Shown here piece by piece: positions 38,012-46,158 of a DNA stretch of 64,000 bases. The stretch is taken from positions 2,480,001 to 2,544,000 of the forward strand of contig NZ_PYFP01000001.1 in the NCBI RefSeq assembly GCF_003056055.1. Direction: 5' to 3'. The position numbers were made by a program, and so were the translations under genes. The DNA comes from Glaciimonas sp. PCH181. Lineage in GTDB: Bacteria > Pseudomonadota > Gammaproteobacteria > Burkholderiales > Burkholderiaceae_D. Numbering within the stretch: position 1 is the stretch's first letter; every line of letters starts with the position of its first letter. Below the pieces are notes generated by a model. It made no database searches, was not told the DNA's origin, and saw only the letters and a list, made by a program, of their open reading frames with translations.

Positions 38012-38805
38012 ACGGCGCTCTTTCCGGAAAAGGCAACGCTACAACTGCCTAAACCACCAATTGTGCATTCCAGCCGGTCGCCACCGATAATTGGAATGAG
38101 CGACGATTGTGATCCCGACAAAATCACTTCACCAGCCTTGAACGAAATACCGAGCGCTCCCAAGGTGTTGGCAAGCCAGGCGACCGCATTTGCGGGAGAA
38201 CCTTGTACCGCAGCGCCCGCGCCTGTGGACACCAATTCACCATTTTTTTCTACGATCATTCCTGCCAGCGTTATGTCCAGCTGGCGCGGGTCACCACGCG
38301 TTTTACCCAACACAAATACGCCGCAGGAGGCGTTATCGGCGACTGTATCCTCGATTTTTATTTTCCAGTCGGCGATCCGGGAATCAACGATTTCAAAACA
38401 TGGCACGACGTAATCGGTTGCCCTGATCACATCCATTGCAGTAATGCCAGGGCCAATTAGATCATGTTTGAGGACAAAAGCCAGCTCGGCCTCGGCCTTT
38501 GGCTGGATCAGGGTGCCGAGATCAATGGTGCTGCCATCTTCATATTGCATGGCGGAAGTCAATTGGCCGAAATCCGGTTGGAACACACCGAGAAAATCCT
38601 GAATCGCCTTGCTGGTGACACCAATTTTTTTTCCAACAATAGTCTCTCCTGCCTGCACTCGGCGGTCGACCATGCGCTGCTGAATCCGGTAAGCGTCATT
38701 CAACGTGATTTCTGGTTCGCGTTCCAGGAACGGTGGCAACGTCGTACAAGTGACCAGCGCTTCATATAATGCATCTCCGTAATTCTGGATTTTTTGGGTA
38801 TCCAT
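38008..38805 (-). CDS. dmpE: 2-oxopent-4-enoate hydratase
   Basis: 265 aa. It adds water to 2-hydroxypenta-2,4-dienoate to give 4-hydroxy-2-oxovalerate. GKKIGVTSKAIQDFLGV, KAEAELAF (metal-binding Glu pair) and EVILSGSQSSLIPI are typical of DmpE/XylJ. Overlaps dmpH at the 3' end and lies 17 bp downstream of dmpC. Confidence 0.94.
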   Translation of the reverse strand: MDTQKIQNYGDALYEALVTCTTLPPFLEREPEITLNDAYRIQQRMVDRRVQAGETIVGKKIGVTSKAIQDFLGVFQPDFGQLTSAMQYEDGSTIDLGTLIQPKAEAELAFVLKHDLIGPGITAMDVIRATDYVVPCFEIVDSRIADWKIKIEDTVADNASCGVFVLGKTRGDPRQLDITLAGMIVEKNGELVSTGAGAAVQGSPANAVAWLANTLGALGISFKAGEVILSGSQSSLIPIIGGDRLECTIGGLGSCSVAFSGKSAV

Positions 38806-38822
38806 TTCTGCGTCCGGCCTTT

Positions 38823-40283
38823 TTAAAGTTTAATGCAAACGTTGCGTGTTTCAGTGTAAAACTCCAAAGAATGCACTCCTCCCTCACGGCCGATACCCGA
38901 CTGCTTCGAGCCGCCGAATGGTGTTCGGAGATCGCGCAGGAACCAGCTATTCACCCACGTGATACCGACTTCTACACGGGCAGCAACGCGATGCGCACGC
39001 GAGAGATTCTGAGTCCAGATTGTGGTTGAAAGTCCATATTGCGTGTCATTCGCAAGGTTTACCACTTCGTCTTCGGTGTCGAATGGACGGATATGACAAC
39101 ATGGCCCGAATATTTCTTCGCGCACCACCGTCGCATCATCCGCAAGACCGGTCCAGATGGTCGGCTGCACCCAGGCACCACCTTTTAAATCGCCCGGTAA
39201 TTTGGGCACGCCACCGCCGGTTACTACTGTGGCACCCTCGTCTACTGCCTGTTGGTAATAGGAGAGCACCTTGCGCTGATGTTCCAAACTAATGAGTGGT
39301 CCGTAGGTCACCCCGTGATCTTCAGGTCGTCCGTAATGAACAGCTTCTGCTTTAAGTTTCAGCGCCTGCACAAACTTTTCAAAGATCGGACGCTCAACGT
39401 ACACCCGCTCGGTCCCGAGGCAGACTTGTCCACTATTTAGAAAAGAGGAGCGGAAGATGCCATCTACCGCCGCATCGAAATCGCAATCGGCAAATACTAT
39501 CCCGGCATTCTTTCCGCCTAGTTCAAACGAGACGTCGCGCATTCCCTCAGCGGCGGCCTTCATGATCGCAGTACCTGTGCGCGTCTCACCTGTGAAAGTA
39601 ATCGCATTCACCCCTTGGTGTAATGATAAATACTCTCCTGCCGACCCGGCCCCAAAACCGTGTATGACGTTATAAACCCCTTTTGGAACGCCCACTTTAT
39701 TCATCACCTCACCCAGCAATGTGGCTGTCAACGGTGTTTCTTCCGACGGCTTCACAATGACGGTATTACCGCATGCCAGCGCTGGTCCGACTTTCCATGT
39801 CATCAGCAAAAAGGGTGCATTCCACGGACAAATTACGCCAATGACACCTTTAGGAGAACGGATGGCGTAGTTCAATGCACCCCGGCCATCAGGTGTGGCC
39901 ATTTGGAACGACTCGGATGCAACGTTTTTTACTACGTCGGCAAACACCTTAAAGTTCGCCGCTCCGCGTGGAATAAACGCATGCGTCATGACGTGGTGCG
40001 GTTGCCCTGTATCGGCCATCTCGGCTTCAACAAAATCATCAAAGCGACGCGTGATTTCGTTAGCGACCTCGTATAGCAACTCAGTCCGTTGATCAATACT
40101 TAAGCGTCCCCATTCGCCCTGGAGTGCCGCCCGTGCGGCCTTTACCGCGGCATCGATCTCGGCACGCCCTGCTTCAGCTACGCTGGCAATCACTTGACCA
40201 TCAAGTGGTGAGCGCTTTTCGAATCTTTTTCCACCGCGTGCTGCGGTGAACTCGCCGTTAATAAAGTTCTCTATCTGATGCAT
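38823..40283 (-). CDS. dmpC: 2-hydroxymuconic semialdehyde dehydrogenase
   Basis: 486 aa aldehyde dehydrogenase that oxidises the ring-fission product to 4-oxalocrotonate with NAD. Active-site Glu lies in SFELGGKNAG and the nucleophilic Cys in NSGQVCLGTER. The C-terminal GGSKQSGIGREGG is normal. With no dmpD hydrolase present, this dehydrogenase branch is the only route coded here. A 267-bp gap without a recognised gene separates it from dmpP upstream. Confidence 0.95.
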   Translation of the reverse strand: MHQIENFINGEFTAARGGKRFEKRSPLDGQVIASVAEAGRAEIDAAVKAARAALQGEWGRLSIDQRTELLYEVANEITRRFDDFVEAEMADTGQPHHVMTHAFIPRGAANFKVFADVVKNVASESFQMATPDGRGALNYAIRSPKGVIGVICPWNAPFLLMTWKVGPALACGNTVIVKPSEETPLTATLLGEVMNKVGVPKGVYNVIHGFGAGSAGEYLSLHQGVNAITFTGETRTGTAIMKAAAEGMRDVSFELGGKNAGIVFADCDFDAAVDGIFRSSFLNSGQVCLGTERVYVERPIFEKFVQALKLKAEAVHYGRPEDHGVTYGPLISLEHQRKVLSYYQQAVDEGATVVTGGGVPKLPGDLKGGAWVQPTIWTGLADDATVVREEIFGPCCHIRPFDTEDEVVNLANDTQYGLSTTIWTQNLSRAHRVAARVEVGITWVNSWFLRDLRTPFGGSKQSGIGREGGVHSLEFYTETRNVCIKL

Positions 40284-40550
40284 ACAATGTCGCCTTTTAA
40301 AATGTCATTCGGCACTACAACGGGCACTTACGGAGAAGTCGTCTTCGTTGTTTTTGCACCCTTCCCGAACGAAATTTATTCGCTCATGCACGGGTGAAGA
40401 GTCGGTCAGTGAAAAGGATTTTATGTTTGGACCTTCATACCGTCAAATACCTTTGTTGCTGAATGTCGATACTTTTTCGGTATTAAATCGCCGCAATAGC
40501 TATGTGCGTATGCCTACCGTACCGTCTCTGGAGCAACGACTTGGCGCGTT

Positions 40551-41612
40551 TTAAATCGTCTTGAATAAGGGGCTGCGAACCTGGAGCGCATCCGCGGCAG
40601 AAAAGAATCTCTCTGTATAGATGTCGCGCTCAAATAAGCGGCCTTGCATCAGCGTCGTTATGCACGCATCAATCATCACCGGAGGTCCGCACAGATACGC
40701 TTTTTGACCACGAAAATCATTATTGAAGTGCGCCTTGGCCGCCTCATGAACAAAACCTCTGGCGCCGCTCCAGCCATCACCTTCCACCGCGCCGGATATC
40801 GCCGCAATGTAAGTAAAATTTGGATGCAACGCCGCCAACTTTTCAAACTCCTCGTGGTAATAAAGTTCGTCGCGACTGCGTGCGCCGTAGATCAATGTCA
40901 AAGGCTGCAGGGAACCTGCCGCAATCAAATCCGCAATCATCGATTTGGGACTTGATAACCCTGACCCACCAGCCAGAAACAATGATGGCAATTGTGCCGA
41001 TTTGCGCACGAAGAAGCGTCCATAGGGGCCACTAAAGTCGACCCGATCACCCACCTTTAATGCCTGATGGATCCACCCAGTAACTTTGCCACCGGGAACA
41101 CTTCGGATATTCAGTTCGATTTCGCCGTTTTCAGAGGGCGAATTTGCAAGCGAAAATGCGCGTCGCGTTTGCCCGTCCGGCATGTTCAGATTGATATATT
41201 GCCCCGCTTGGAAAACGATTCCTTGCGGGTTATCGAGGCGTACCCACACCCCTTTTATTGTCGGCGTCAAATCGGTTATCCGGCTCACCACACCTTCGAA
41301 GTCTTGCACCGGTAACACTAAAGCATCAGGATCTTCTTCGATATCGGCATCTATCGTTACATCACTTAGCAGCGTCGCGCAGCAAGCCAGGCATTTCTGC
41401 TCTTCCCGCTCGATATCCATGAGCGCAAAAATGGTTGCTTCACCATGCCCGATCTCGCCGTCCATGACCTGCACCTTACACGTGCCGCACACCCCGTGGC
41501 AGCATGCATGCGGCAGGTGCAATCCGGCCCGCAAACTGGCGTCCAGAATGGTTTGTCCTTCTTTTACTTCAATCGTGCGGCCCAATGGCTCGATCGTCAG
41601 TTGATAACTCAT
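40551..41612 (-). CDS. dmpP: Phenol hydroxylase reductase component (P5)
   Basis: 353 aa. An N-terminal plant-type 2Fe-2S domain has CCHGVCGTCKVQ plus a later Cys in LACCATLL. The FAD-binding domain contains RAFSLANSPSE and the NAD domain LFLAGGSGLSSPKS. It passes electrons from NADH to the diiron oxygenase. It lies 12 bp downstream of dmpO. Confidence 0.95.
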   Translation of the reverse strand: MSYQLTIEPLGRTIEVKEGQTILDASLRAGLHLPHACCHGVCGTCKVQVMDGEIGHGEATIFALMDIEREEQKCLACCATLLSDVTIDADIEEDPDALVLPVQDFEGVVSRITDLTPTIKGVWVRLDNPQGIVFQAGQYINLNMPDGQTRRAFSLANSPSENGEIELNIRSVPGGKVTGWIHQALKVGDRVDFSGPYGRFFVRKSAQLPSLFLAGGSGLSSPKSMIADLIAAGSLQPLTLIYGARSRDELYYHEEFEKLAALHPNFTYIAAISGAVEGDGWSGARGFVHEAAKAHFNNDFRGQKAYLCGPPVMIDACITTLMQGRLFERDIYTERFFSAADALQVRSPLFKTI

Positions 41613-41624
41613 AAGTTCAGCATC

Positions 41625-41984
41625 CTATATCCCTACCCCTGCCATTCCCTCTTTGCCGGGCGTCTGGAGACGTAGCACGTCTTTATGTTGCAATCCGTTT
41701 TCAGCGATGGACTTGGTGCAATCCGGGGTCCACGGTTGACCCGATTTTAGCCAGCGTACCGACCCCCAGTCGATCGCCGAAAAATCAGGATGCACACCGT
41801 AGGCTAACGCTAGATGCTTCTCCAGAAGTTCACGGAAAGGTGTTTCTGGCGGCAGGCAAAATACTGTCGGGGCGTAAAACAAAAGATGTTTATCCCAACC
41901 AACATAAAGTAATTGCGCGCCATGAAAATTTTCTTTCCGATCCTTGCTATCCACCGGATAAGGTTTAATCGATACGACAGGCAT
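41625..41984 (-). CDS. dmpO: Phenol hydroxylase component P4
   Basis: 119 aa, the small gamma subunit of the (alpha-beta-gamma)2 oxygenase. The family pattern includes VSIKPYPVDSKDRKENFHGA, WDKHLLFYAPTVFC and VHPDFSAIDW. Its place between dmpN and dmpP matches all multicomponent phenol hydroxylases. Confidence 0.93.
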   Translation of the reverse strand: MPVVSIKPYPVDSKDRKENFHGAQLLYVGWDKHLLFYAPTVFCLPPETPFRELLEKHLALAYGVHPDFSAIDWGSVRWLKSGQPWTPDCTKSIAENGLQHKDVLRLQTPGKEGMAGVGI

Positions 41985-41997
41985 ATGTGCTCCTTAT

Positions 41998-43545
41998 TTA
42001 ATTTTTTGTAGATGCTTGACGCCATTGCGCGAAATTTTTCTGATCTTCCGATCCTTCGAAATCCAAATTATCTTTGCCGAATTTAACGTTCCAATATTCC
42101 ATGACAGATTTGATCGGATCAAAATCGGGAGCGCTTGGGTCTGCACCTTCAGCGAAGCAATTGCCCTGCGCAATTTGGTGCGCGGGCAGCCATGCCTGGG
42201 AATATTTTTCTGGTTCCTTTTCAAAGATGCACTTGCAATGGCTTGAACAGAAATGAAACTTGTCGCCCAGGTAAGTGGACTCGTGATAAGCAATCTGAGT
42301 CGGGTCATCAGGCTCCGTAAACATCATCGGGATCTGGCAGGTCTGGCATAGCATCGGCATAGTCTGGCTGTAGAAACGCTCGCCCTTATCTGCTTGTTGC
42401 TGCCAAAAATCAATCCGTGGCCGATAATGCTGATCGAACGTGTCTGGATATTTCGATGCCAACCACGTTTTTTCTTCCTCGGTTGGCAGCCAGGTATGGA
42501 AATTAGTCATCGCACCCGCGCCGTAGAAGGCCATCCACGCTTGATGCGAAATATGGTCTTTTTCTTTGCGAATTTGCTCGACGCAGGCAGGTACTTTAAT
42601 GCCGTAACGTGCGAGGTCATTGAAAAGTCCCATCGCATTTTCTTCGAAATAGATTTCCCATGCTTCTTTCCAGCTCATCACACGCTTGGGAAGCATGTAA
42701 TCCATCATCATCGCGACCAAGGTCAATACTCTGACGCCACGCCATGTCCACTTATCGATCCAGCCTTGCACGATAGGCAAGTTGTCCGGGTCCTGCTCCA
42801 GCATGAACTTGATAAATTCCAATCCAAGGGTCATGTGGCGTGCTTCGTCGGACTGCGCCGAGAAGCCGAATGCCATCGCTGACATATCGCCGTTATACGC
42901 TGCCCCAGAAATGAATGGAACGAAGACAAGATTGGTCAGCACATACTCAAAAGAAAATCCGATGGCAGTTATAAACTCGAACGGCCCGGCCGTCATCGCA
43001 TCTTCGAAAAATGATTTCGACACCGACAAGTACCACATCTTGTCGTTCATATTGCGCCAGTCGTGCAAGCCGTTATAGAACTTGTTGTAATTCGACAGGG
43101 CGTGAATTTGGGTTTGGGCATGACGAATCTCGTCCAATGATTGCATCTGACACGCCACTGCCGGTCCGACTCCGCGCATCTGCCTGCCAATGTGGGCGAA
43201 ACCGCGATGGGAGTTGTATTCCAGCGATGGGAAAGCGGACATGATCAATTTCAATGCATTCAAATACCGCGCATCGGTAACGCCGAGATGCCCATTATTT
43301 TGTGAAAACGCATCAATAATGGCGTACAGTTTTTTTTCTTTTTCGGCCTGATACTTCCAATAAGAATCCATGGTTAGCCGAAATGGGTCTTCCCATTTAT
43401 CCCAATCGTGAATCTTGATACCCTCAAACTTCATTAAGGGGTATACGTCATCCATAGACTCATACGTGGTTTCCCATCCCAGGCCGCGTGTCATCAGCGC
43501 ATACTTTTCTTTTAGTCCCAGCTTTTTCTTGACCTGCATATCCAT
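41998..43545 (-). CDS. dmpN: Phenol hydroxylase large (alpha) subunit P3, diiron
   Basis: 515 aa from ATG 43545, which has GGGAGA upstream; the frame is open 25 codons further but those overlap dmpM. It contains the carboxylate-bridged diiron site: E109, E139 and H142 (SLDEIRHAQ), and the second pair in SDEARHMTLG. A C-terminal YHS-like segment has CQTC...HFCSSHC. This subunit hydroxylates phenol, and often methylphenols, to the catechol. Confidence 0.96.
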   Translation of the reverse strand: MDMQVKKKLGLKEKYALMTRGLGWETTYESMDDVYPLMKFEGIKIHDWDKWEDPFRLTMDSYWKYQAEKEKKLYAIIDAFSQNNGHLGVTDARYLNALKLIMSAFPSLEYNSHRGFAHIGRQMRGVGPAVACQMQSLDEIRHAQTQIHALSNYNKFYNGLHDWRNMNDKMWYLSVSKSFFEDAMTAGPFEFITAIGFSFEYVLTNLVFVPFISGAAYNGDMSAMAFGFSAQSDEARHMTLGLEFIKFMLEQDPDNLPIVQGWIDKWTWRGVRVLTLVAMMMDYMLPKRVMSWKEAWEIYFEENAMGLFNDLARYGIKVPACVEQIRKEKDHISHQAWMAFYGAGAMTNFHTWLPTEEEKTWLASKYPDTFDQHYRPRIDFWQQQADKGERFYSQTMPMLCQTCQIPMMFTEPDDPTQIAYHESTYLGDKFHFCSSHCKCIFEKEPEKYSQAWLPAHQIAQGNCFAEGADPSAPDFDPIKSVMEYWNVKFGKDNLDFEGSEDQKNFAQWRQASTKN

Positions 43546-43576
43546 GCTGCATCTCCCAATTAGTTGACTGTTATAG

Positions 43577-43843
43577 TTAATTCCAGAACAGAGTAAATTG
43601 CTCTTCGGTTTCGTCGACATGACCGGAAATACTGATCATGTGCAGTTGCAACTCTTGCAAATCGAAACTGCGTCCCATTTTTTCCTCGACGGTATCGCGC
43701 TTGATCACCATCCTGCCGGGCACGTCTACCTTAAACATGGCAGGCTGTTCATTCACCACCGCCGCGGGGTTATCATCAACAATGGCGGCCACAATTGCGC
43801 GGCTTTCGTCACTGGCCTGAAGCGCGATAAATACGTTATACAT
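43577..43843 (-). CDS. dmpM: Phenol hydroxylase regulatory (effector) subunit P2
   Basis: 88 aa, cofactor-less coupling protein of the MmoB/DmpM family that tunes the oxygenase. MYNVFIALQASDESRAIVAAI and KRDTVEEKMGRSF are typical. It lies 9 bp after dmpL and 31 bp before the chosen dmpN start. Confidence 0.93.
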   Translation of the reverse strand: MYNVFIALQASDESRAIVAAIVDDNPAAVVNEQPAMFKVDVPGRMVIKRDTVEEKMGRSFDLQELQLHMISISGHVDETEEQFTLFWN

Positions 43844-43852
43844 TTTGGTTCC

Positions 43853-44848
43853 TTAAATCGACAGACCAAGCCGAATGGCACGGGCATTAAATGCGTCTAC
43901 GATAATGTTGAGGGTGACATTTGCCTCTGATTTCAACGACATCAATGCAAGCGGAACCAAGGCTTCAACTGCCCGCTCGCGCCAATACACGACCCACGCA
44001 GAGAGGAGCGCCTTGTTTTCTGCTGATTCTGCGGCAGCGGTTTTAATACAGGCATCAACCCATTTGCTGGTTTCTATATGCCAATCGGTCATAAACGACG
44101 TCAGCATGGCAATCGGAGCACCACCACCAGCGGTAATTTTTTTGTCGATAACCTTTTGATAAACCAGTGGATACAATAATCCGTCGAGGACGAAATTTTG
44201 CGCAACGAACAATTCAAACCAATCTTTTTTCACTAGTAAATTTTCAGTGTATCTACGCAGTCCTTGCCAATTGGCATTCAGCATCCAGGCCTGTTTCGCA
44301 ACATCAAGCGCATCCGCATCCGCTATTAGCAGACCGATCCGGGTCAAATATTGTGCGATGCCAAGTTGGTCCATCGCATGAAAAGTACAGGGTTGGGTGA
44401 TTGCGGTGCCGTACCCATAGGCACAAATATAGGTGTTGTTGAGATTCCCTCCCCAAGCGAGATGGCGCAGTGGTAACAGCAAATCGAGCGCAAGTTGCCG
44501 CGTATCGTCACTGAGCAAATCGGTCAGATCACGCGATTCAACAAAATGAAAACTGGCATCGACGGCTTCATGCTGGCGCGCGCGGGCCATCGTGTAAGTC
44601 GCATAGTAAAACTGGCGCGGGTCTTTTAGCGCATACCAATCCTTCATGACAATCTGGGTACGACGGACGTCGTAAAGGGCGTAATCGGGATCCCACGTCG
44701 GCCGGTAATGAAAGTTATCTGTCGGCTGCAGGTCGTATGTACCTTCCTGATAGCGGGTTGCTGGCTTGTCAGCGCCGAAGCGTTTAGCGATATGATCGAA
44801 AGTCTGCCTTTGCGGCGTAATACTGACGGTGCGTAAATCGATATTCAT
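43853..44848 (-). CDS. dmpL: Phenol hydroxylase beta subunit P1
   Basis: 331 aa ferritin-like partner of the diiron subunit without metal ligands. It begins MNIDLRTVSITPQRQTFDHI and has YATYTMARARQHEAVDASFHFVESRDL typical of the family. It stabilises the oxygenase dimer. The ribosome site is AAAGGAGAA just upstream of the ATG. Confidence 0.95.
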   Translation of the reverse strand: MNIDLRTVSITPQRQTFDHIAKRFGADKPATRYQEGTYDLQPTDNFHYRPTWDPDYALYDVRRTQIVMKDWYALKDPRQFYYATYTMARARQHEAVDASFHFVESRDLTDLLSDDTRQLALDLLLPLRHLAWGGNLNNTYICAYGYGTAITQPCTFHAMDQLGIAQYLTRIGLLIADADALDVAKQAWMLNANWQGLRRYTENLLVKKDWFELFVAQNFVLDGLLYPLVYQKVIDKKITAGGGAPIAMLTSFMTDWHIETSKWVDACIKTAAAESAENKALLSAWVVYWRERAVEALVPLALMSLKSEANVTLNIIVDAFNARAIRLGLSI

Positions 44849-44917
44849 TCGTTCTCCTTTTTTATCGCGGCATGTAGTGGTGCTGTTAGCAGGGCTATGG
44901 CGCGCCTATGTGCGTTG

Positions 44918-45214
44918 CTATTTTGTTGATTGTTCAGATTTAAATCGTTCAGTGGTGGCATTGCTTAAACGCCACGCCCAATCTTGCTCTCCCGGCGCGA
45001 CCAGCTCATCACCCAGCAGCAATGTCACCTTGTTGTCTGTACAAAATGCTTCGAAAGCCCATCGTTCCAGGATCAATTCGGCAAACAGTTCCGGTTCCCC
45101 TACTGCGAAGTCAAACTCCACGAATTGCTTGCCACGGAACCCGCAAACGCGCACATATTTACGAGAGGTATCGAATTGGAGCGCACTGACGCTCTTTTTT
45201 TGCGTATTAGTCAT
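44918..45214 (-). CDS. dmpK: Phenol hydroxylase assembly subunit P0
   Basis: 98 aa. DmpK homologues assist metal insertion into apo-oxygenase and are required in vivo but not for turnover. RKYVRVCGFRGKQFVEFDF and LILERWAFEAFC match. Its start overlaps the upstream ferredoxin gene by 8 bp, showing that the ferredoxin belongs to the same transcript. Confidence 0.9.
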   Translation of the reverse strand: MTNTQKKSVSALQFDTSRKYVRVCGFRGKQFVEFDFAVGEPELFAELILERWAFEAFCTDNKVTLLLGDELVAPGEQDWAWRLSNATTERFKSEQSTK

Positions 45215-45590
45215 GAATTTTTCCCGTATCGATCGGTTGCGGTGACAGCAAATGCTGGACAGGCGGCACCACCACGCGTCCCAGACGACCGATGGCGTAG
45301 ACCTTCAGGTCGCTAAGTGGATAGACGCTACATGCGAGCAGACGCTGCGCTCGCTCATCCTCCTCGCTAACCTGACTGCGACTCATTCGCTTGGTGGCAA
45401 CCTCACCTGAAATGATTTCAATTCGGCACACCCCACAACCGCCTCCACGACAGCCGACTGGAATACCTTTTTTGCCGGTACGTATGAGCGCCGCCAGCAG
45501 GGTCTCGCTCGCTTTACACGTGACGTATTCGCCACTGTTTACTAACAAGACTTCAAACTGACGCGGAGCCTCCGCTGACATTGCATTCAT
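45207..45590 (-). CDS. dmpQ: Plant-type 2Fe-2S ferredoxin, DmpQ/XylT-like
   Basis: 127 aa with CRGGGCGVC and a distant Cys in RLLACSVYP. XylT/DmpQ ferredoxins re-reduce the active-site iron of catechol 2,3-dioxygenase after oxidation by substituted catechols. Here it is the first gene of the operon, not beside dmpB as in the classic dmp order. The ATG lacks a good ribosome site of its own but overlaps the stop of a 12-codon leader (ATGA), so translation is probably coupled. It extends about 15-20 residues beyond usual length at the C-terminus. Confidence 0.9.
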   Translation of the reverse strand: MNAMSAEAPRQFEVLLVNSGEYVTCKASETLLAALIRTGKKGIPVGCRGGGCGVCRIEIISGEVATKRMSRSQVSEEDERAQRLLACSVYPLSDLKVYAIGRLGRVVVPPVQHLLSPQPIDTGKIHD

Positions 45591-45625
45591 GGTCTATTGC
45601 ACGCATTTGCGAAAAAATGGGGCAT
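45587..45625 (-). CDS. Short leader ORF coupled to the ferredoxin gene
   Basis: A 12-codon frame, MPHFFANACNRP, with a strong ribosome site (CAGGAGA, 4-nt spacing). Its TGA overlaps the ferredoxin ATG (ATGA). The ferredoxin has no ribosome site of its own, so ribosomes probably enter here. It parallels the coupled small ORF at the head of the Rieske operon, which has a similar GGAGACGAT leader. Confidence 0.55.
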   Translation of the reverse strand: MPHFFANACNRP

Positions 45626-45693
45626 ATCGTCTCCTGATTTTTATCTTTAGCGCTCAAATAACATGCGGCGCATCTTTGAATGTTATCTACGCT

Positions 45694-45711
45694 TAGCAAC
45701 AACTGTACCAA
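45694..45711 (-). promoter_or_regulatory. Sigma-54 (-24/-12) promoter of the phenol operon
   Basis: On the minus strand it is TTGGTACAGTTGTTGCTA, close to the TGGCAC-N5-TTGCW consensus with the exact GG-N10-GC spacing. It lies about 70 bp upstream of the leader ORF, as expected for a DmpR-type regulated phenol hydroxylase operon. Confidence 0.85.
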
Positions 45712-45760
45712 TCTATAACTCATTGATTTATAGCGATTTATAAAATATTCAATGGATGGC

Positions 45761-45792
45761 GCAATCAATGACGTGACGCTTTCGTCAATTAA
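45761..45792. promoter_or_regulatory. Putative activator site (UAS) of the phenol operon
   Basis: An interrupted palindrome on the plus strand, AATCAATGACG then TGACGCTTTCGTCAATTAA. It shares ACGTGACGCTT-CGTCA with the Rieske operon region and lies about 80 bp from the -12 element. Likely a binding site for the sigma-54 activator encoded upstream. Confidence 0.6.
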
Positions 45793-45883
45793 ACAGAGAC
45801 TGCGTTACTAAACCGTAGAGCGTAGGATGGACAGGTAAACGCTGCAAAGAACGCAGCTCTCTTTGAATAAATAAATGACGTAA

Positions 45884-45893
45884 ATCAATTGAT
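45884..45893. promoter_or_regulatory. Possible distal activator site
   Basis: A perfect 10-bp palindrome ATCAATTGAT, matching the core of the XylR/DmpR upstream sequence TTGATCAATTGATCAA as I know it. It is about 190 bp from the -12 element. A short palindrome in AT-rich DNA can arise by chance. Confidence 0.4.
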
Positions 45894-45975
45894 GGGGAAG
45901 GTTGAGCGACGGAAGGTGAACGACAGATGGTGGAAGGTAACGTGGTTGATTGGAAAGGAGAGTACGGAAGGAGAC
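45894..45975. repeat. Purine-rich GGAAGG repeats
   Basis: GGAAGGT occurs at 45896, 45911 and 45932, with related GGAAAGGAG at 45952 and GGAAGGAG at 45966, each 14-21 bp apart. The plus strand here is strongly purine rich. Meaning unknown; it lies between the activator gene and the phenol promoter. Confidence 0.5.
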
Positions 45976-46158
45976 TACGGGGGAAATACAAAGATGACGC
46001 GACGGACACCATGCAAATGGAGTGTGTCTATGCTTCCGAATAAAGGAAGATGCGTACTGTACGAAAAATTTTACGCGTAAGAGTATGGTTAGTTTACAGA
46101 CCGGTCTTCTGCTGGTTGCTAGAATTTGTGCGGCCTGCATTTATCAGGATTGGTCAGC

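Noticed and set aside
40348..40554. 68-codon plus-strand frame between dmpC and dmpP
   Set aside because: Antisense to an operon spacer, no domain; the classic dmpQ position, but no ferredoxin cysteines are there.
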